Positions 24,282 to 33,686 of a stretch of DNA of 53,167 nucleotides are shown here, piece after piece. The DNA comes from an uncultured Geobacter sp. (GTDB lineage Bacteria > Desulfobacterota > Desulfuromonadia > Geobacterales > Geobacteraceae). Both the position numbers and the translations under genes were made by a program. Location of the stretch: assembly GCA_903915655.1 (NCBI GenBank), contig CAIWTU010000009.1, forward strand, positions 1 through 53,167. Reading direction: 5' to 3'. Numbering within the stretch: position 1 is the stretch's first letter; every line of letters starts with the position of its first letter. The notes beneath the pieces are model-generated. The model made no database searches. It was not told the origin of the DNA and worked only from the letters and a program-made list of their open reading frames with translations.

Positions 24282-27086
24282 ATGATTAAGAAGGTTCTCA
24301 AGGTTAACGGTATTGAAAGAACGCTGATTGTCGATCAGGAAGCGCTCCTGTGCGATGTGTTGCGCAATCAGCTGCATCTGACCGGAGTAAAGGTAGGGTG
24401 CGCCACCGGCACATGCGGATCGTGTAATGTGATTGTGGATGGGAAGTTGATCCGTTCCTGCGTCACCAGGATGAAAAAAATCGAGAACTGGGCAACGATT
24501 ACCACCATCGAGGGGATCGGTACACCTCTGAACCTCCACCCCCTCCAGCAGTCTTTCATCTTCCACGGCGCGCTCCAGTGCGGCTTCTGCACCCCGGGCT
24601 TTATCGTCTCAGCCAAACTGCTCCTTGACCTGAATGCCAGCCCGACCAGAGAAGAGGTTCGCGACTGGTTCCACAAGTACAAAAATGCCTGCCGCTGCAC
24701 CGGTTATATCTCCATTACCGACGCAGTTATGGACGCAGCGAAGGTTCTCCGCGGTGAGATGTCCGTATCCGCCCTCGAATATAAGGCTCCGGCGGACGGC
24801 AGAGTGTACGGAACACGCTTTCCCCGACCGACCTCCGTTGCCAAGGTTTGCGGTCTCTGGGATTTCGGTAATGACAAGGCTGGCCAACTCCCCGAAGGGA
24901 CTCTCCACGCCGCCCTCGCGTACGCCGATGTGGCTCATGCCAACATCAAGGGGATCGATACCGCCGCTGCAGAGAAGGCTCCGGGCGTGGTCAAGGTTGT
25001 CACACACAAGGACGTCAAGGGTAAAAACCGCATCACCGGTCTGATAACCTTCCCCACCAACAAGGGTGACGGATGGGACCGCCCGATTCTCTGTGACGAC
25101 AAGGTTTACCAGTATGGGGACGCCATTGCCATCGTAATAGCCGACACAAAGGCGAATGCCGATGCCGCAGCTAAACTGGTGAAGTTCGACCTGGAAATAC
25201 TTCCTCACTACATGAACGCTCCTGCAGCTATGGCTCCGGACGCCATCGAGATCCACCCCGGCACCCCGAACGTCTATTTCACCCAAAATCTGGTCAAGGG
25301 TGAGGACACCAAGCCGATCATGGAAAAAGCCGCCTATGTTGTGGAAGGCGAGTACTATCTTGGCCGTCAACCCCAGATGCCGATCGAGCCGGACGTCGGA
25401 TTCGCATACATCAATGATGAAGGGAAGGTCTGCATCCACTCCAAGTCCATTTGTCTGCAGTTGCACCAGGCGATGATCGCCCCCGGTATCGGCATGGCAG
25501 TTGAAGACATCGTCATCGTACAGAACCCCTGCGGCAGCTCCTTCGGTTACAAATTCTGTCCTTCCAACGAAGCCCTGGTCGCGGTTGCCACCATGGCGGT
25601 CGGCGGTAGGCCGGTTCACCTCTCCTGCTCCTGGGCGCAGCTGCAATTCTACACAGGCAAGCGCTCTCCGTTCTGGTTCAAGGCCAAGATTGCCGCCGAC
25701 AAAAACGGCAAGTTCCTCGCCACGGAAACCGACTGGTCCGTCGACCACGGTCCCTACTCCGAGTTCGGCGACCTCCTCACCGTCAGGGGCCTGCAGTACG
25801 CCTTCGCCGGTTACGACATCCCCAATATGCGCGGTGAAGGCCGAACCGTCTGTACCAACCACTGCTGGGGCGCACCGTTCCGCGCCTACGGTTCGCCGCA
25901 GGCCTTCTTCGCCTCTGAATCGCTGATCGACGAACTGGCGAAGAAGATGGGAAAAGATCCGTTCGATATCCGTGAACTCAACTGCTACCGCCCCGGCGCA
26001 ACCACACCGACCCAGCAGACACCTGAAGTGTTCGTCTTCCCTGAGCAGTTCGCAGCGCTCCGTCCGAAATACGAGAGAGCAATCGCAACAGCGAAACTGA
26101 GAAGCACTGACACCGTGAAGTGCGGCGTCGGCGTCTCCCTCGGTATCTACGGTTGCGGCCTTGACGGCCCCGATTCATCCGAAAGCTGGGCTAAACTTCT
26201 CCCCAACAACGAAGTGATGATGGGGAACAGCTGGCAGGATCACGGCCAGGGTTCAGATATGGGTACGCTCGCATTCGCCCATGAAGCCCTCAAGCCACTC
26301 GGCCTTACGGCGGCTCAGATCCATCTCTGCCTGAACGACACCAGCCTCACCCCGAACAGCGGTCCGTCCGGCGGTAGCCGTAACAACGTCGTTACCGGCA
26401 ACGCCATCAGGGTCTCCTGCGAGAACCTCCTTGCGGCCATGAAGAAAGCCGACGGAAGCTATCGTACCCATGCAGAAATGGCTGCGGAAGGAATCGAAAC
26501 CCAGGTATACGGTAAATGGACTACACCGTGTACCCCGTGCGACGTTGAGACAGGCAAAGGCGAACCGTTCTGCATTTATATGTACGGTCTGTTCTTGGCT
26601 GAGGTAGAAGTTGACATCACCACAGGTAAAACACATTGCTACAAGATGACCCATGTAGCAGACGTCGGCACCATCACTAACCAACTGGTAGTTGACGGCC
26701 AGATCTACGGCGGTCTGGCTCAAGGTATCGGTCTTGCCCTTACCGAAGACTTCGAGATGATCAAGGCGCACTCCAACATGATCGGCGCAGGCTTCCCGTT
26801 CTGCAAGGATATCACCGACGATCTGGAAATCATCTACGTAACGAAGCCCCGTGAACTTGGCGCCTTCGGCGCAGGCGGCGTTGGCGAACTGCCGCTTACC
26901 GCACCTCACTGCGCCGTCATCAACGCCATCGACAACGCATGTGGCGCACGTATCCGCCACCTGCCGGCATACCCCGAGAAGATCCTCTCGGCGCTCAAGT
27001 CGCCGAAGAAGGCCTTCGATGTGTCTGACGCCCTCGCACAGGGTTATGTATGCCAGGATGTAACCTCCGCACCACCGAAGAAATAG
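24282..27086 (+). CDS. molybdenum aldehyde oxidoreductase, MOP type (MCD cofactor, two [2Fe-2S])
   Basis: The 934-residue single-chain enzyme belongs to the xanthine oxidase family without an FAD domain. It closely follows Desulfovibrio gigas aldehyde oxidoreductase as I recall it. The first [2Fe-2S] site begins at Cys40 (GCATGTCGSC), the second includes CGFCTPGF and CRCTGY. Phrases such as GKNRITGLITFPTNKGDGWD and GRQPQMPIEPDVGFAY follow. The catalytic glutamate in GAGGVGELPL is residue 869, the same number as in the D. gigas enzyme. It should oxidise aldehydes to acids, passing electrons through the Fe-S centres. Codon use is strongly C-ending, which suggests high expression. AAGGAGG precedes the ATG. 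Related enzymes bind molybdopterin cytosine dinucleotide. Confidence 0.95.
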   Translation: MIKKVLKVNGIERTLIVDQEALLCDVLRNQLHLTGVKVGCATGTCGSCNVIVDGKLIRSCVTRMKKIENWATITTIEGIGTPLNLHPLQQSFIFHGALQCGFCTPGFIVSAKLLLDLNASPTREEVRDWFHKYKNACRCTGYISITDAVMDAAKVLRGEMSVSALEYKAPADGRVYGTRFPRPTSVAKVCGLWDFGNDKAGQLPEGTLHAALAYADVAHANIKGIDTAAAEKAPGVVKVVTHKDVKGKNRITGLITFPTNKGDGWDRPILCDDKVYQYGDAIAIVIADTKANADAAAKLVKFDLEILPHYMNAPAAMAPDAIEIHPGTPNVYFTQNLVKGEDTKPIMEKAAYVVEGEYYLGRQPQMPIEPDVGFAYINDEGKVCIHSKSICLQLHQAMIAPGIGMAVEDIVIVQNPCGSSFGYKFCPSNEALVAVATMAVGGRPVHLSCSWAQLQFYTGKRSPFWFKAKIAADKNGKFLATETDWSVDHGPYSEFGDLLTVRGLQYAFAGYDIPNMRGEGRTVCTNHCWGAPFRAYGSPQAFFASESLIDELAKKMGKDPFDIRELNCYRPGATTPTQQTPEVFVFPEQFAALRPKYERAIATAKLRSTDTVKCGVGVSLGIYGCGLDGPDSSESWAKLLPNNEVMMGNSWQDHGQGSDMGTLAFAHEALKPLGLTAAQIHLCLNDTSLTPNSGPSGGSRNNVVTGNAIRVSCENLLAAMKKADGSYRTHAEMAAEGIETQVYGKWTTPCTPCDVETGKGEPFCIYMYGLFLAEVEVDITTGKTHCYKMTHVADVGTITNQLVVDGQIYGGLAQGIGLALTEDFEMIKAHSNMIGAGFPFCKDITDDLEIIYVTKPRELGAFGAGGVGELPLTAPHCAVINAIDNACGARIRHLPAYPEKILSALKSPKKAFDVSDALAQGYVCQDVTSAPPKK

Positions 27087-27111
27087 GGCGAAGTATAGCC
27101 TTTAAACCTCT

Positions 27112-27139
27112 GGAGCCGGTTCATGACCTGGCCGGCTCC
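27112..27139 (+). terminator. hairpin after the aldehyde oxidoreductase
   Basis: GGAGCCGG pairs with CCGGCTCC around a 12-base loop, 25 bp after the stop. No T-run follows, so it may only reduce read-through or protect the abundant upstream message. Confidence 0.5.
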
Positions 27140-27261
27140 ATACTACTTCCACCGTAATGTATTTTATGCTATAACAACGGAGAGCCGCCGTAAAGGGATG
27201 CTCTCCATCGTTATGTTGTAGCTATCCCTAACCCGGCAACTCCCGAGGAGAGACGGTTTCG

Positions 27262-29592
27262 ATGGAAAAAAACGAACTTGTTGCGTGGGAAAACAAATGC
27301 ATCCAGGAGGAATCTCCCGAATGCTCGTCGGCCTGCCCGCTCCATCTGGATGCCAGGCTTTTTCTCAAAGAGATACAAAAGGGTGACTGGGACGCAGCCT
27401 ACAAGGTACTGAACAAAACAGTGCCTTTTCCGGGGATCCTGGGGCGTATCTGTGATCATCCATGTGAGGAGAGGTGCAGGCGGGGTCCCGCTGGTGGTCC
27501 GATAGCCATCGGAGCGCTGGAACGGCTCTGCGTGGAAAGATATGCGGGGAAAAAACGGGTTCAGCCGTTGCCGCGCAAAGACCGCCGTATCGCCGTTATC
27601 GGAGCGGGACTGGCAGGGGTAACAGCTGCCTGGGATCTTCTCAAGAAAGGGTTCACCGTCTCCGTTTTTGAACCGGGTGACCAGCTTGGCGGATCACTCT
27701 TTGATCTGCCGGACCAGCTCCTTCCACGGAAAATAATCAGAGAAGAGCTCTCGATACTTGAAACCCTGATGGCGGACATCCGCCTCGGTGTCCAACTTGA
27801 CAAGGCGCTTTTTGAGCAAGTCGCTGAAGAATACGATGCCGTGGTTCTCGACCGGGACTCGCTGTACGGGTGCGATCTTTCTCTCAAGCTTGATGACGAC
27901 GGTCTCATTGCCATTGCGCCGGCAACAGGAGCCACGGAGAGGGATGGAGTATTCGCCGGCGGCGGTACCCGCTTTCGCGGCGGTTTCTCGCCGGTCATGG
28001 AGACGCTCGAAGGGAGAAAACCGGCCCTCTCCATAGAACGCCTGATGCAGAAGGTAGGATTGGAATACGGCAGAGAAAACGAGGGACCGTGCAGCTCCCG
28101 GCTTTACACCAGCCTGGATGGGATCGTTCCGCTTCCAAGGGTAGCTGCGCGGGATTCCATAAGGGGATATACGGAAGAAGAGGCGTTCTTGGAGGCGAAG
28201 CGCTGCATTCAGTGCGAATGCATGGAGTGCGTGAAGAAATGCCTCTACCTGGAGCGGTACAAGGGATACCCGAAGAAATACGCACGGGAGATATTCAATA
28301 ATGAACGTATGCTCCTGGGCGCGGCCCGCCAGTATAATGTTTTCGTTAATTCCTGCAGCGCGTGCGGCCTCTGCGAGACAATCTGCCCAAACGATTTCAA
28401 CATGGGTGCACTCTGCCTTGTGGCGCGTCGCACCATGCTGGATCAGAAATTTATGCCCCCTTCTTTCCACGAGTTCGCCCTTGAGGATATGGCGCACAGT
28501 AATGGTGAACTGTTCACCCTCTGCCGTCGTGAACCGGGCACAACAGAGAACGCCTGGCTCTATTTCCCCAGCTGTCAGCTCTGCGGCACCGCACCTCTGG
28601 AGGTCGTATCTTCCTACCGTTACCTGCGGGAGAGCCTCTCTGGGGGGGTGGGAATTCTGCTTCATTGCTGCGGCGCTCCCGCATACTGGGCCGGACGGGA
28701 AGATCTGTTCAAGGAAGCGCTTGACAAGATTCGCGCTTTATGGATAGAGATGGGCAAGCCACGAATAATCACCGCCTGCTCCACCTGCCTGAACATCTTT
28801 CAGGAACATCTCCCTGAAACGAAGCCGGTCTCCCTCTGGGATATCATGCTGGAAGTCGGAATCCCCGATGCCGCATGCGCGCACGGGACAACGAGGAACA
28901 GAGTTGGCATTGTCGATCCCTGCGCTACCCGACATAATCCGGTTCAACAGAAAGGTATTCGCACGATTTTAAACGCCCTCGGCATCCAGATCGAGGAGCT
29001 CCCACTTAGTGGTGAAACCCCCGAATGCTGCGGCTACGGCGGACTCATGTACAATGCAAACCCCACCCTCGCCCGCGACGTGGTAACCCGCAGGACGACT
29101 GCGAGCGACAACGACTACCTCGCCTATTGCGCCATGTGCAGGGACAATTTCGCTGCCGCAGGGAAACGGATTTCTCACCTTATCGAGCACCTTTTTCCAG
29201 CCGTTGAGGGGGGTGACCCGGCAGCCCGCGACTGGATCTCTTGGTCGGATCGTCGCGCCAATCGCTGTCGAGTGAAGGAATTGGTCCTTCGTGACCTTGG
29301 CGAAAAAGAGGAAGCTCATCTGGAGGAATACGAGAAGCTGAAGCTGACCATCTCACCCTGCGTGCTTAAACGGATCGATGAAAGAAGGATCCTTCAGGAA
29401 GATATCCGGAAGGTGATCTTCCATGCGGAAACCAGCGGAAAGAAAATGCTGAACAGGGAAAGCGGCAGTTACCTGGCGTCTCTGCAGCCGGGAAATGTCA
29501 CCTTCTGGGTAGAATATTCACCCGAAGGTGATGGCTTTACTCTCCTGAACGCCTACTGTCACAGAATGAAAATAGTGGGGATAATGCAATGA
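27262..29592 (+). CDS. flavin/[4Fe-4S]/CCG-domain redox fusion, partner of the aldehyde oxidoreductase
   Basis: The 776-residue protein joins several redox units. Residues 1-95 resemble the GltD-type Fe-S domain (CSSACPLHLDARLFL, CDHPCEERCRRG). From about 108 a dinucleotide-binding fold (IGAGLAGVTAAWDLLKKGF) covers only about 150 residues, so the flavin domain is shortened. Two [4Fe-4S] motifs follow (CIQCECMECVKKC and CSACGLCETICPN). Two HdrB/GlpC-like cysteine-rich segments come next (CQLCG...LLHCCGAPAYW, and CSTC...PECCGYGGLMYN). A roughly 130-residue C-terminal part is not recognised. The set corresponds to the dicluster-binding oxidoreductase beside MOP-type enzymes in Desulfovibrio (DVU_1558 region, from memory). 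It probably accepts electrons from the aldehyde oxidoreductase (inference). It overlaps the next gene by ATGA. Confidence 0.85.
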   Translation: MEKNELVAWENKCIQEESPECSSACPLHLDARLFLKEIQKGDWDAAYKVLNKTVPFPGILGRICDHPCEERCRRGPAGGPIAIGALERLCVERYAGKKRVQPLPRKDRRIAVIGAGLAGVTAAWDLLKKGFTVSVFEPGDQLGGSLFDLPDQLLPRKIIREELSILETLMADIRLGVQLDKALFEQVAEEYDAVVLDRDSLYGCDLSLKLDDDGLIAIAPATGATERDGVFAGGGTRFRGGFSPVMETLEGRKPALSIERLMQKVGLEYGRENEGPCSSRLYTSLDGIVPLPRVAARDSIRGYTEEEAFLEAKRCIQCECMECVKKCLYLERYKGYPKKYAREIFNNERMLLGAARQYNVFVNSCSACGLCETICPNDFNMGALCLVARRTMLDQKFMPPSFHEFALEDMAHSNGELFTLCRREPGTTENAWLYFPSCQLCGTAPLEVVSSYRYLRESLSGGVGILLHCCGAPAYWAGREDLFKEALDKIRALWIEMGKPRIITACSTCLNIFQEHLPETKPVSLWDIMLEVGIPDAACAHGTTRNRVGIVDPCATRHNPVQQKGIRTILNALGIQIEELPLSGETPECCGYGGLMYNANPTLARDVVTRRTTASDNDYLAYCAMCRDNFAAAGKRISHLIEHLFPAVEGGDPAARDWISWSDRRANRCRVKELVLRDLGEKEEAHLEEYEKLKLTISPCVLKRIDERRILQEDIRKVIFHAETSGKKMLNRESGSYLASLQPGNVTFWVEYSPEGDGFTLLNAYCHRMKIVGIMQ

Positions 29593-29792
29593 ATTTCTCT
29601 CAAGAGTCGGCCGACTGGTCCTGTACATCCTGCGGAGGAGATCTTAGTCTCATAAAGGTAGGCTTTACCTACATGAAGGGAAGTTTTGAAATAGACCTGC
29701 CCGCCTGCGCGGCATGCGGGCAGGTTCTGGTTCCGGAGAGTCTGGCTTTGGGAAAGATGGCCGAAGTAGAAAGAATCCTTGAAGACAAGTAG
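29589..29792 (+). CDS. small CxxC redox/zinc protein (DVU_1557-like)
   Basis: The 67-residue protein has two CxxC pairs, CTSC (12-15) and CAAC (40-43), in a rubredoxin/zinc-ribbon-like arrangement, and an acidic C-terminal helix. Its start overlaps the previous stop and its end overlaps the methyltransferase start by 14 bases, so it is embedded in the operon. Desulfovibrio has a similar small protein at the same place (from memory). It may bind one metal ion and carry electrons or assist maturation; this is inference. Confidence 0.75.
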   Translation: MNFSQESADWSCTSCGGDLSLIKVGFTYMKGSFEIDLPACAACGQVLVPESLALGKMAEVERILEDK

Positions 29793-30510
29793 AGAAAAGA
29801 AAACGCTGTTTCAGGCACTTTCAGCACTGCATGAATCGTCTTCATTCCGCTCGATAACGGGGCCATCGCTCCGGCCCGGAGGTTTTCACCTTACGGAGAG
29901 GGGGCTTTCCCTCTGCGGATTCACCCCTGGCGCCTGTATCGTAGACGTTGGGTGCGGGACAGGCGCATCCGTTGCCTACCTTCGGGAAAAACATCGGTTC
30001 AGCGCACTGGGTATCGATCTGTCCGGGGACCTCTTCCTGAAAGGTGGAAGTGTGAAAACAATTTCCCTTGCAGTAGCGCGTGCTGAAAAACTTCCCTTGC
30101 CCGATGCCAGTTGCGATGGAGTTCTGTGTGAATGCGTTCTTTCTCTTCTGCCGGAACCGAAACTGGCTCTCGAAGAATTCTCTCGCGTTCTGCGTACCGG
30201 CGGGTTTCTGATTCTGAGCGACATTTACGACCGCGCACCGGACGACGGCTTTCAAAACGCCAGAGGTTGCTCTTCCTCCCTTCGATCGCGCCCTTTCGTT
30301 GAAAAACTCCTTCTGGATTCGGGATTCGGCCCGCTGAGATGGGAGGATCACTCACGCTATCTCAAAGAGTTGGCAGGGCAACTTATTCTTAGTGGTGCTT
30401 CCCTGACGGAATTCCATGAACTGTGTACTATTTTCAATTCGGGATGCACCGGCTCATCCGGTCCAGAGCTATCTCGGCCCGGCTACTATCTGCTTGTTGC
30501 TCAAAAATGA
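29779..30510 (+). CDS. SAM-dependent methyltransferase (DVU_1556-like)
   Basis: The 243-residue class I methyltransferase has motif I VDVGCGTGASVAYL, the acidic GIDLSGD, and later SCDGVLCECVLSLLPEPKLA and LRTGGFLILSDIYD. The start is TTG 29779, inside the end of the preceding gene. Its substrate is not evident. The constant association with the aldehyde-oxidoreductase neighbour set suggests a maturation or small-molecule role. Confidence 0.85.
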   Translation: MKTSREKKTLFQALSALHESSSFRSITGPSLRPGGFHLTERGLSLCGFTPGACIVDVGCGTGASVAYLREKHRFSALGIDLSGDLFLKGGSVKTISLAVARAEKLPLPDASCDGVLCECVLSLLPEPKLALEEFSRVLRTGGFLILSDIYDRAPDDGFQNARGCSSSLRSRPFVEKLLLDSGFGPLRWEDHSRYLKELAGQLILSGASLTEFHELCTIFNSGCTGSSGPELSRPGYYLLVAQK

Positions 30511-30529
30511 AAAAGAGGGAGTCCTTTCC

Positions 30530-30970
30530 ATGGATAGTATAAAGTTTCGTATGATGGAATTAAAAGCCAAAGGGTTCTACTGCAGCCAGATAATGATGTT
30601 CCTGGCATTGGAGAATCAGGACAAGACGAATGAAGATCTGCTCCGGTCCATGGCCGGTCTTGCCTTCGGGGCAGGTATCGGGAGCCAGGCATGTGGAGCG
30701 CTCACCGGTGGCGCCTGTATTCTGGCCCTTTACGCCGGAAAGGGGACGGATGAAGAAGAAGAAAATTTCCATCTGAATGCCATGCTGCAAGACTTGGGAA
30801 ATTGGTTTCTGGAGACATATGGCGGAATGTATGGCGGTGTAAGTTGCGATCTGATATCGGAAGACGGTTCTCTGCGGAATGAGCGCTGCGGCGCTATCGT
30901 CGCCGAGACCTACGCCAAGACAATTGAAATATTGATTGCCAATGGCCTGGATCCCGAGGACGGGCGATAG
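30530..30970 (+). CDS. C-GCAxxG-C-C family redox protein (DVU_1555-like)
   Basis: The 146-residue protein carries the spaced cysteines of the C_GCAxxG_C_C family: FYCSQ near the N-terminus, GSQACGALTGGACIL in the middle, then GGVSCDL and NERCGAIV. These proteins are thought to hold a metal or redox-active cysteine site. I start at ATG 30530, preceded by GAGGGA; longer in-frame starts lie inside the methyltransferase gene. Its stop is followed at once by the radical SAM start. Confidence 0.85.
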   Translation: MDSIKFRMMELKAKGFYCSQIMMFLALENQDKTNEDLLRSMAGLAFGAGIGSQACGALTGGACILALYAGKGTDEEEENFHLNAMLQDLGNWFLETYGGMYGGVSCDLISEDGSLRNERCGAIVAETYAKTIEILIANGLDPEDGR

Positions 30971-32350
30971 ATGGAGTGCGAATTATCCGGGATACGTGCC
31001 GAAACGGAGAGCCTCTGTCCCCAATGTCTGACAAGAATTCCTGCCCTGCTCGAAGCGGCTGGAGACGAGGTTTATCTTCTGAAAAGTTGCCCGGACCATG
31101 GCGAATTTCGCACGATTGTCTGGAGGGGCGAACCGGAATTTGGTGGATGGAAGAGAGGAAAAACCGGAATCCGGAGCGGGGTATGCCATACTGAAACAGG
31201 AAAAGGGTGTCCCTTTGACTGCGGTCTTTGTCCAGAGCACCGTAAGAACGGCTGTACGGCTGTTATCGAAGTGACCTCACGCTGCAACCTCAGCTGCCCG
31301 GTCTGTTTTGCCGATTCCCGCGATGGATCAGGACCGGATCCCGATCTCGATACCATTGCCGGTTGGTACCAGTCGGTGCTTCGGGTCAGTGGACCGGAAA
31401 TAATACTCCAGCTCTCCGGCGGTGAGCCTACGGTCAGGGGTGATCTCCCTTGTATCGTGGAAATGGGACGGGCGAAGGGGTTTTCCTTTATTCAGCTCAA
31501 TACCAACGGTTTACGCCTGGCGGCCGAGAAGGATTACGCAAAGGTCTTGCGGGGAGCCGGGCTATCCTCGGTCTTTCTTCAGTTTGACGGTACTGAAGAT
31601 GCTATTTACCGTGCCATACGAGGGGAGGCCCTTTATATGGCCAAGCGTGAGGCCATTGAACGATGCGCGGAAAACGATATCGGGGTGGTGTTGGTGCCGA
31701 CCCTTGTTCCCGGTGTAAATACGCACAACATCGGGGCAATCCTTGATCTGGCGCTGGAACTTGGCCCAACGGTCCGCGGGGTGCACTTCCAGCCAGTGAG
31801 TCATTTTGGTCGTTACCCGCGCATCCCGGCAAACAGTCGCCGCCTCACTCTTCCAGACGTTATGCAGGCTATCGAAGAGCAGACGGGGGGGCGTATGAAA
31901 AAAGAAGATTTCACCCCGCCCAGTTGGGAAAACTCCCTCTGTTCCTTCCACGGCAATTTTGTTCCTTTGCCGGGAGGAGGAGTGCAGGCACTTTCCGGAC
32001 AGGGTGCGACAGGAGGCTGCTGCGAGGAGCGGGCGGTATCGTTTACCGCCAGGCAGTGGTCGGCGCCGGAAAGGGGAGGAAGAATGGATCCCCCTGGTGA
32101 TAACGTCGGTTTCGGCTCCTGCCGTGAAGATAGTGCGGAGTCTCTTGACGGTTTTCTGGAACGTGTCAGGGCAAAAATGCTTTCTGTCTCCTGTATGGCC
32201 TTTCAGGATGTCTGGAACCTGAACCTGGAAAGGGTGCGTGATTGCTGCATCCATGTAGTTGCCCCTGATGGGAGGATGATTCCGTTTTGTCTCTATAACC
32301 TTACTTCCGCAACAGGTGAAAGACTTTATCGTGGAAAACCGAGTGTTTAA
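30971..32350 (+). CDS. radical SAM protein, TrsS-like (DVU_1554-like)
   Basis: The 459-residue protein has the radical SAM triad Cys105, Cys109, Cys112 (SRCNLSCPVCF). An N-terminal Cys-rich part resembles Tes/MJ0619-type enzymes (CPQCLTRIP, SCPDHGEF, CPFDCGLCPEH). LSGGEPTVRGDLP and VFLQFDGTEDAIYR follow. The C-terminal third has more cysteines (SCMAFQDVWNLNLERVRDCC, IPFCLYN). In some relatives this family is reported as a selenoprotein; here the whole frame is open and cysteines fill these positions. It starts directly after the previous stop. Its product is unknown. Confidence 0.85.
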   Translation: MECELSGIRAETESLCPQCLTRIPALLEAAGDEVYLLKSCPDHGEFRTIVWRGEPEFGGWKRGKTGIRSGVCHTETGKGCPFDCGLCPEHRKNGCTAVIEVTSRCNLSCPVCFADSRDGSGPDPDLDTIAGWYQSVLRVSGPEIILQLSGGEPTVRGDLPCIVEMGRAKGFSFIQLNTNGLRLAAEKDYAKVLRGAGLSSVFLQFDGTEDAIYRAIRGEALYMAKREAIERCAENDIGVVLVPTLVPGVNTHNIGAILDLALELGPTVRGVHFQPVSHFGRYPRIPANSRRLTLPDVMQAIEEQTGGRMKKEDFTPPSWENSLCSFHGNFVPLPGGGVQALSGQGATGGCCEERAVSFTARQWSAPERGGRMDPPGDNVGFGSCREDSAESLDGFLERVRAKMLSVSCMAFQDVWNLNLERVRDCCIHVVAPDGRMIPFCLYNLTSATGERLYRGKPSV

Positions 32351-33686
32351 GACACCACTGGAAAACTGGATAAAGGCCAAAATCGGCTCCTCGGCAACAG
32401 GCGCCGGGCTGCGCGAGGAACTCAACCGATATCAGTTGCTGAAGCTGAAGGAAACGGTGGACTATGCCCGTTCCCGCACCCCTTTCTATCGAAACCTTCT
32501 CGCGGATCTCTCCGGTAGCGATCTGCATCGACTCGGTGATATTGCCTCTTTACCCTTTACTACCGGTGACGATATCCTCGAAGATGACCTCCGATTCCTC
32601 TCTGTTTCAAGGGACGAGATTTCGCGGGTGGTAACCCTGAATACATCTGGCACCACCTCGCCGGCCAAGCGACTCCATTTCACCGAAGATGACCTGGAAC
32701 TGACCACGGATCTTTTTCACCACGGCATGAGCACGATGGTCAAGCCGGGAGAAAAGGTGCTGATCCTCATGCCTGGTGATCAGCACGGCAGCGTGGGGGA
32801 CCTTATGGTCAAGGCATTGAGACGGATGGATGTGGAAGGTTACGTGCACGGGATTGTAAGGGACGAGGGAGTGGCTGTTGCCGAAATAATGGAGAAAAAA
32901 ATTGATTGTCTCATCGGCATACCTGTCCAGGTTCTGGGGTTGTCAAGAAATATGGCCGGGCGTGCAATCGGTAAAGGGAGAATCAAAAGTGTGCTTTTGA
33001 GCGCTGACCATGTACCCGCCGCAGTTGTGCGGGAAATAAGCGCTGTCTGGGGATGCATGGTCTACAACCACTACGGAATGACCGAAATGGGGCTGGGCGG
33101 AGCTGTCGACTGTCGTGCCCTCAGCGGCTACCATATCCGCGAGGCCGACCTTTACTTTGAAATTATCGACCCGGATACGGGTCTTCTTCTCCCCGATGGC
33201 GCCGAAGGAGAGGTGGTTTTTACAACACTTACCCGGAAGGGGATGCCCCTGATCCGTTACCGTACCGGCGATCTTTCCCGGTTTATCCCTGAGCCTTGTA
33301 ACTGCGGAACAATTTTAAAACGGTTGGCCTGGGTAAAGGGAAGGCTTTCTGGAGAGGTAACGCTTGCCCGTCATCACCGGGTGAATATTTCAGATCTGGA
33401 TGAAGTTATCTTTACCCTGCCAGGAATAAAAAATTATCAGGCGCTGTTGACTGTTGACAATGGCGGGGATTGTCTGCAGATAATAGTTCACATGAGTGAC
33501 AATGAAAAGATGGTTTCCTCTCAACTGGTGAGTGAAGCGCTCGAACTCATTCCGGGTCTGCGGGCCGCTCTTGCCGGGAGAAACCTGACCATTGCACCTG
33601 TCGTCAGCAGTGTCGACAACTGGGTCTCTACGGGAAGCATAAAAAGAACAATCATTGACAGGAGGAAAGAAGAGAAATGCTCATGA
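32343..33686 (+). CDS. AMP-dependent CoA ligase, phenylacetate-CoA ligase-like (DVU_1553-like)
   Basis: The protein shows the phenylacetate-CoA ligase style: LKETVDYARSRTPFYRNLLA near the start, nucleotide motif LNTSGTTSPAKRLHFTEDD, later YNHYGMTEMGLGGAVDC and RYRTGDLSRF. I use GTG 32343 (447 residues), which overlaps the upstream stop; GTG 32316 or 32331 would add 4-9 residues. Similar ligases stand at this place in the Desulfovibrio cluster. It may convert the acid made by the aldehyde oxidoreductase to a CoA ester (inference). Confidence 0.85.
   Translation: MFKTPLENWIKAKIGSSATGAGLREELNRYQLLKLKETVDYARSRTPFYRNLLADLSGSDLHRLGDIASLPFTTGDDILEDDLRFLSVSRDEISRVVTLNTSGTTSPAKRLHFTEDDLELTTDLFHHGMSTMVKPGEKVLILMPGDQHGSVGDLMVKALRRMDVEGYVHGIVRDEGVAVAEIMEKKIDCLIGIPVQVLGLSRNMAGRAIGKGRIKSVLLSADHVPAAVVREISAVWGCMVYNHYGMTEMGLGGAVDCRALSGYHIREADLYFEIIDPDTGLLLPDGAEGEVVFTTLTRKGMPLIRYRTGDLSRFIPEPCNCGTILKRLAWVKGRLSGEVTLARHHRVNISDLDEVIFTLPGIKNYQALLTVDNGGDCLQIIVHMSDNEKMVSSQLVSEALELIPGLRAALAGRNLTIAPVVSSVDNWVSTGSIKRTIIDRRKEEKCS

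Noticed and set aside
27153-27179. Possible fourth ModE-like site before the redox fusion gene
   Set aside because: The left half CGTAATGTA is poor and the right half has two extra bases, so the 9-6-9 spacing is broken.
30971-32350. Selenocysteine codon in the radical SAM gene
   Set aside because: The frame has no in-frame TGA and is full length with cysteines, so nothing supports selenocysteine here.
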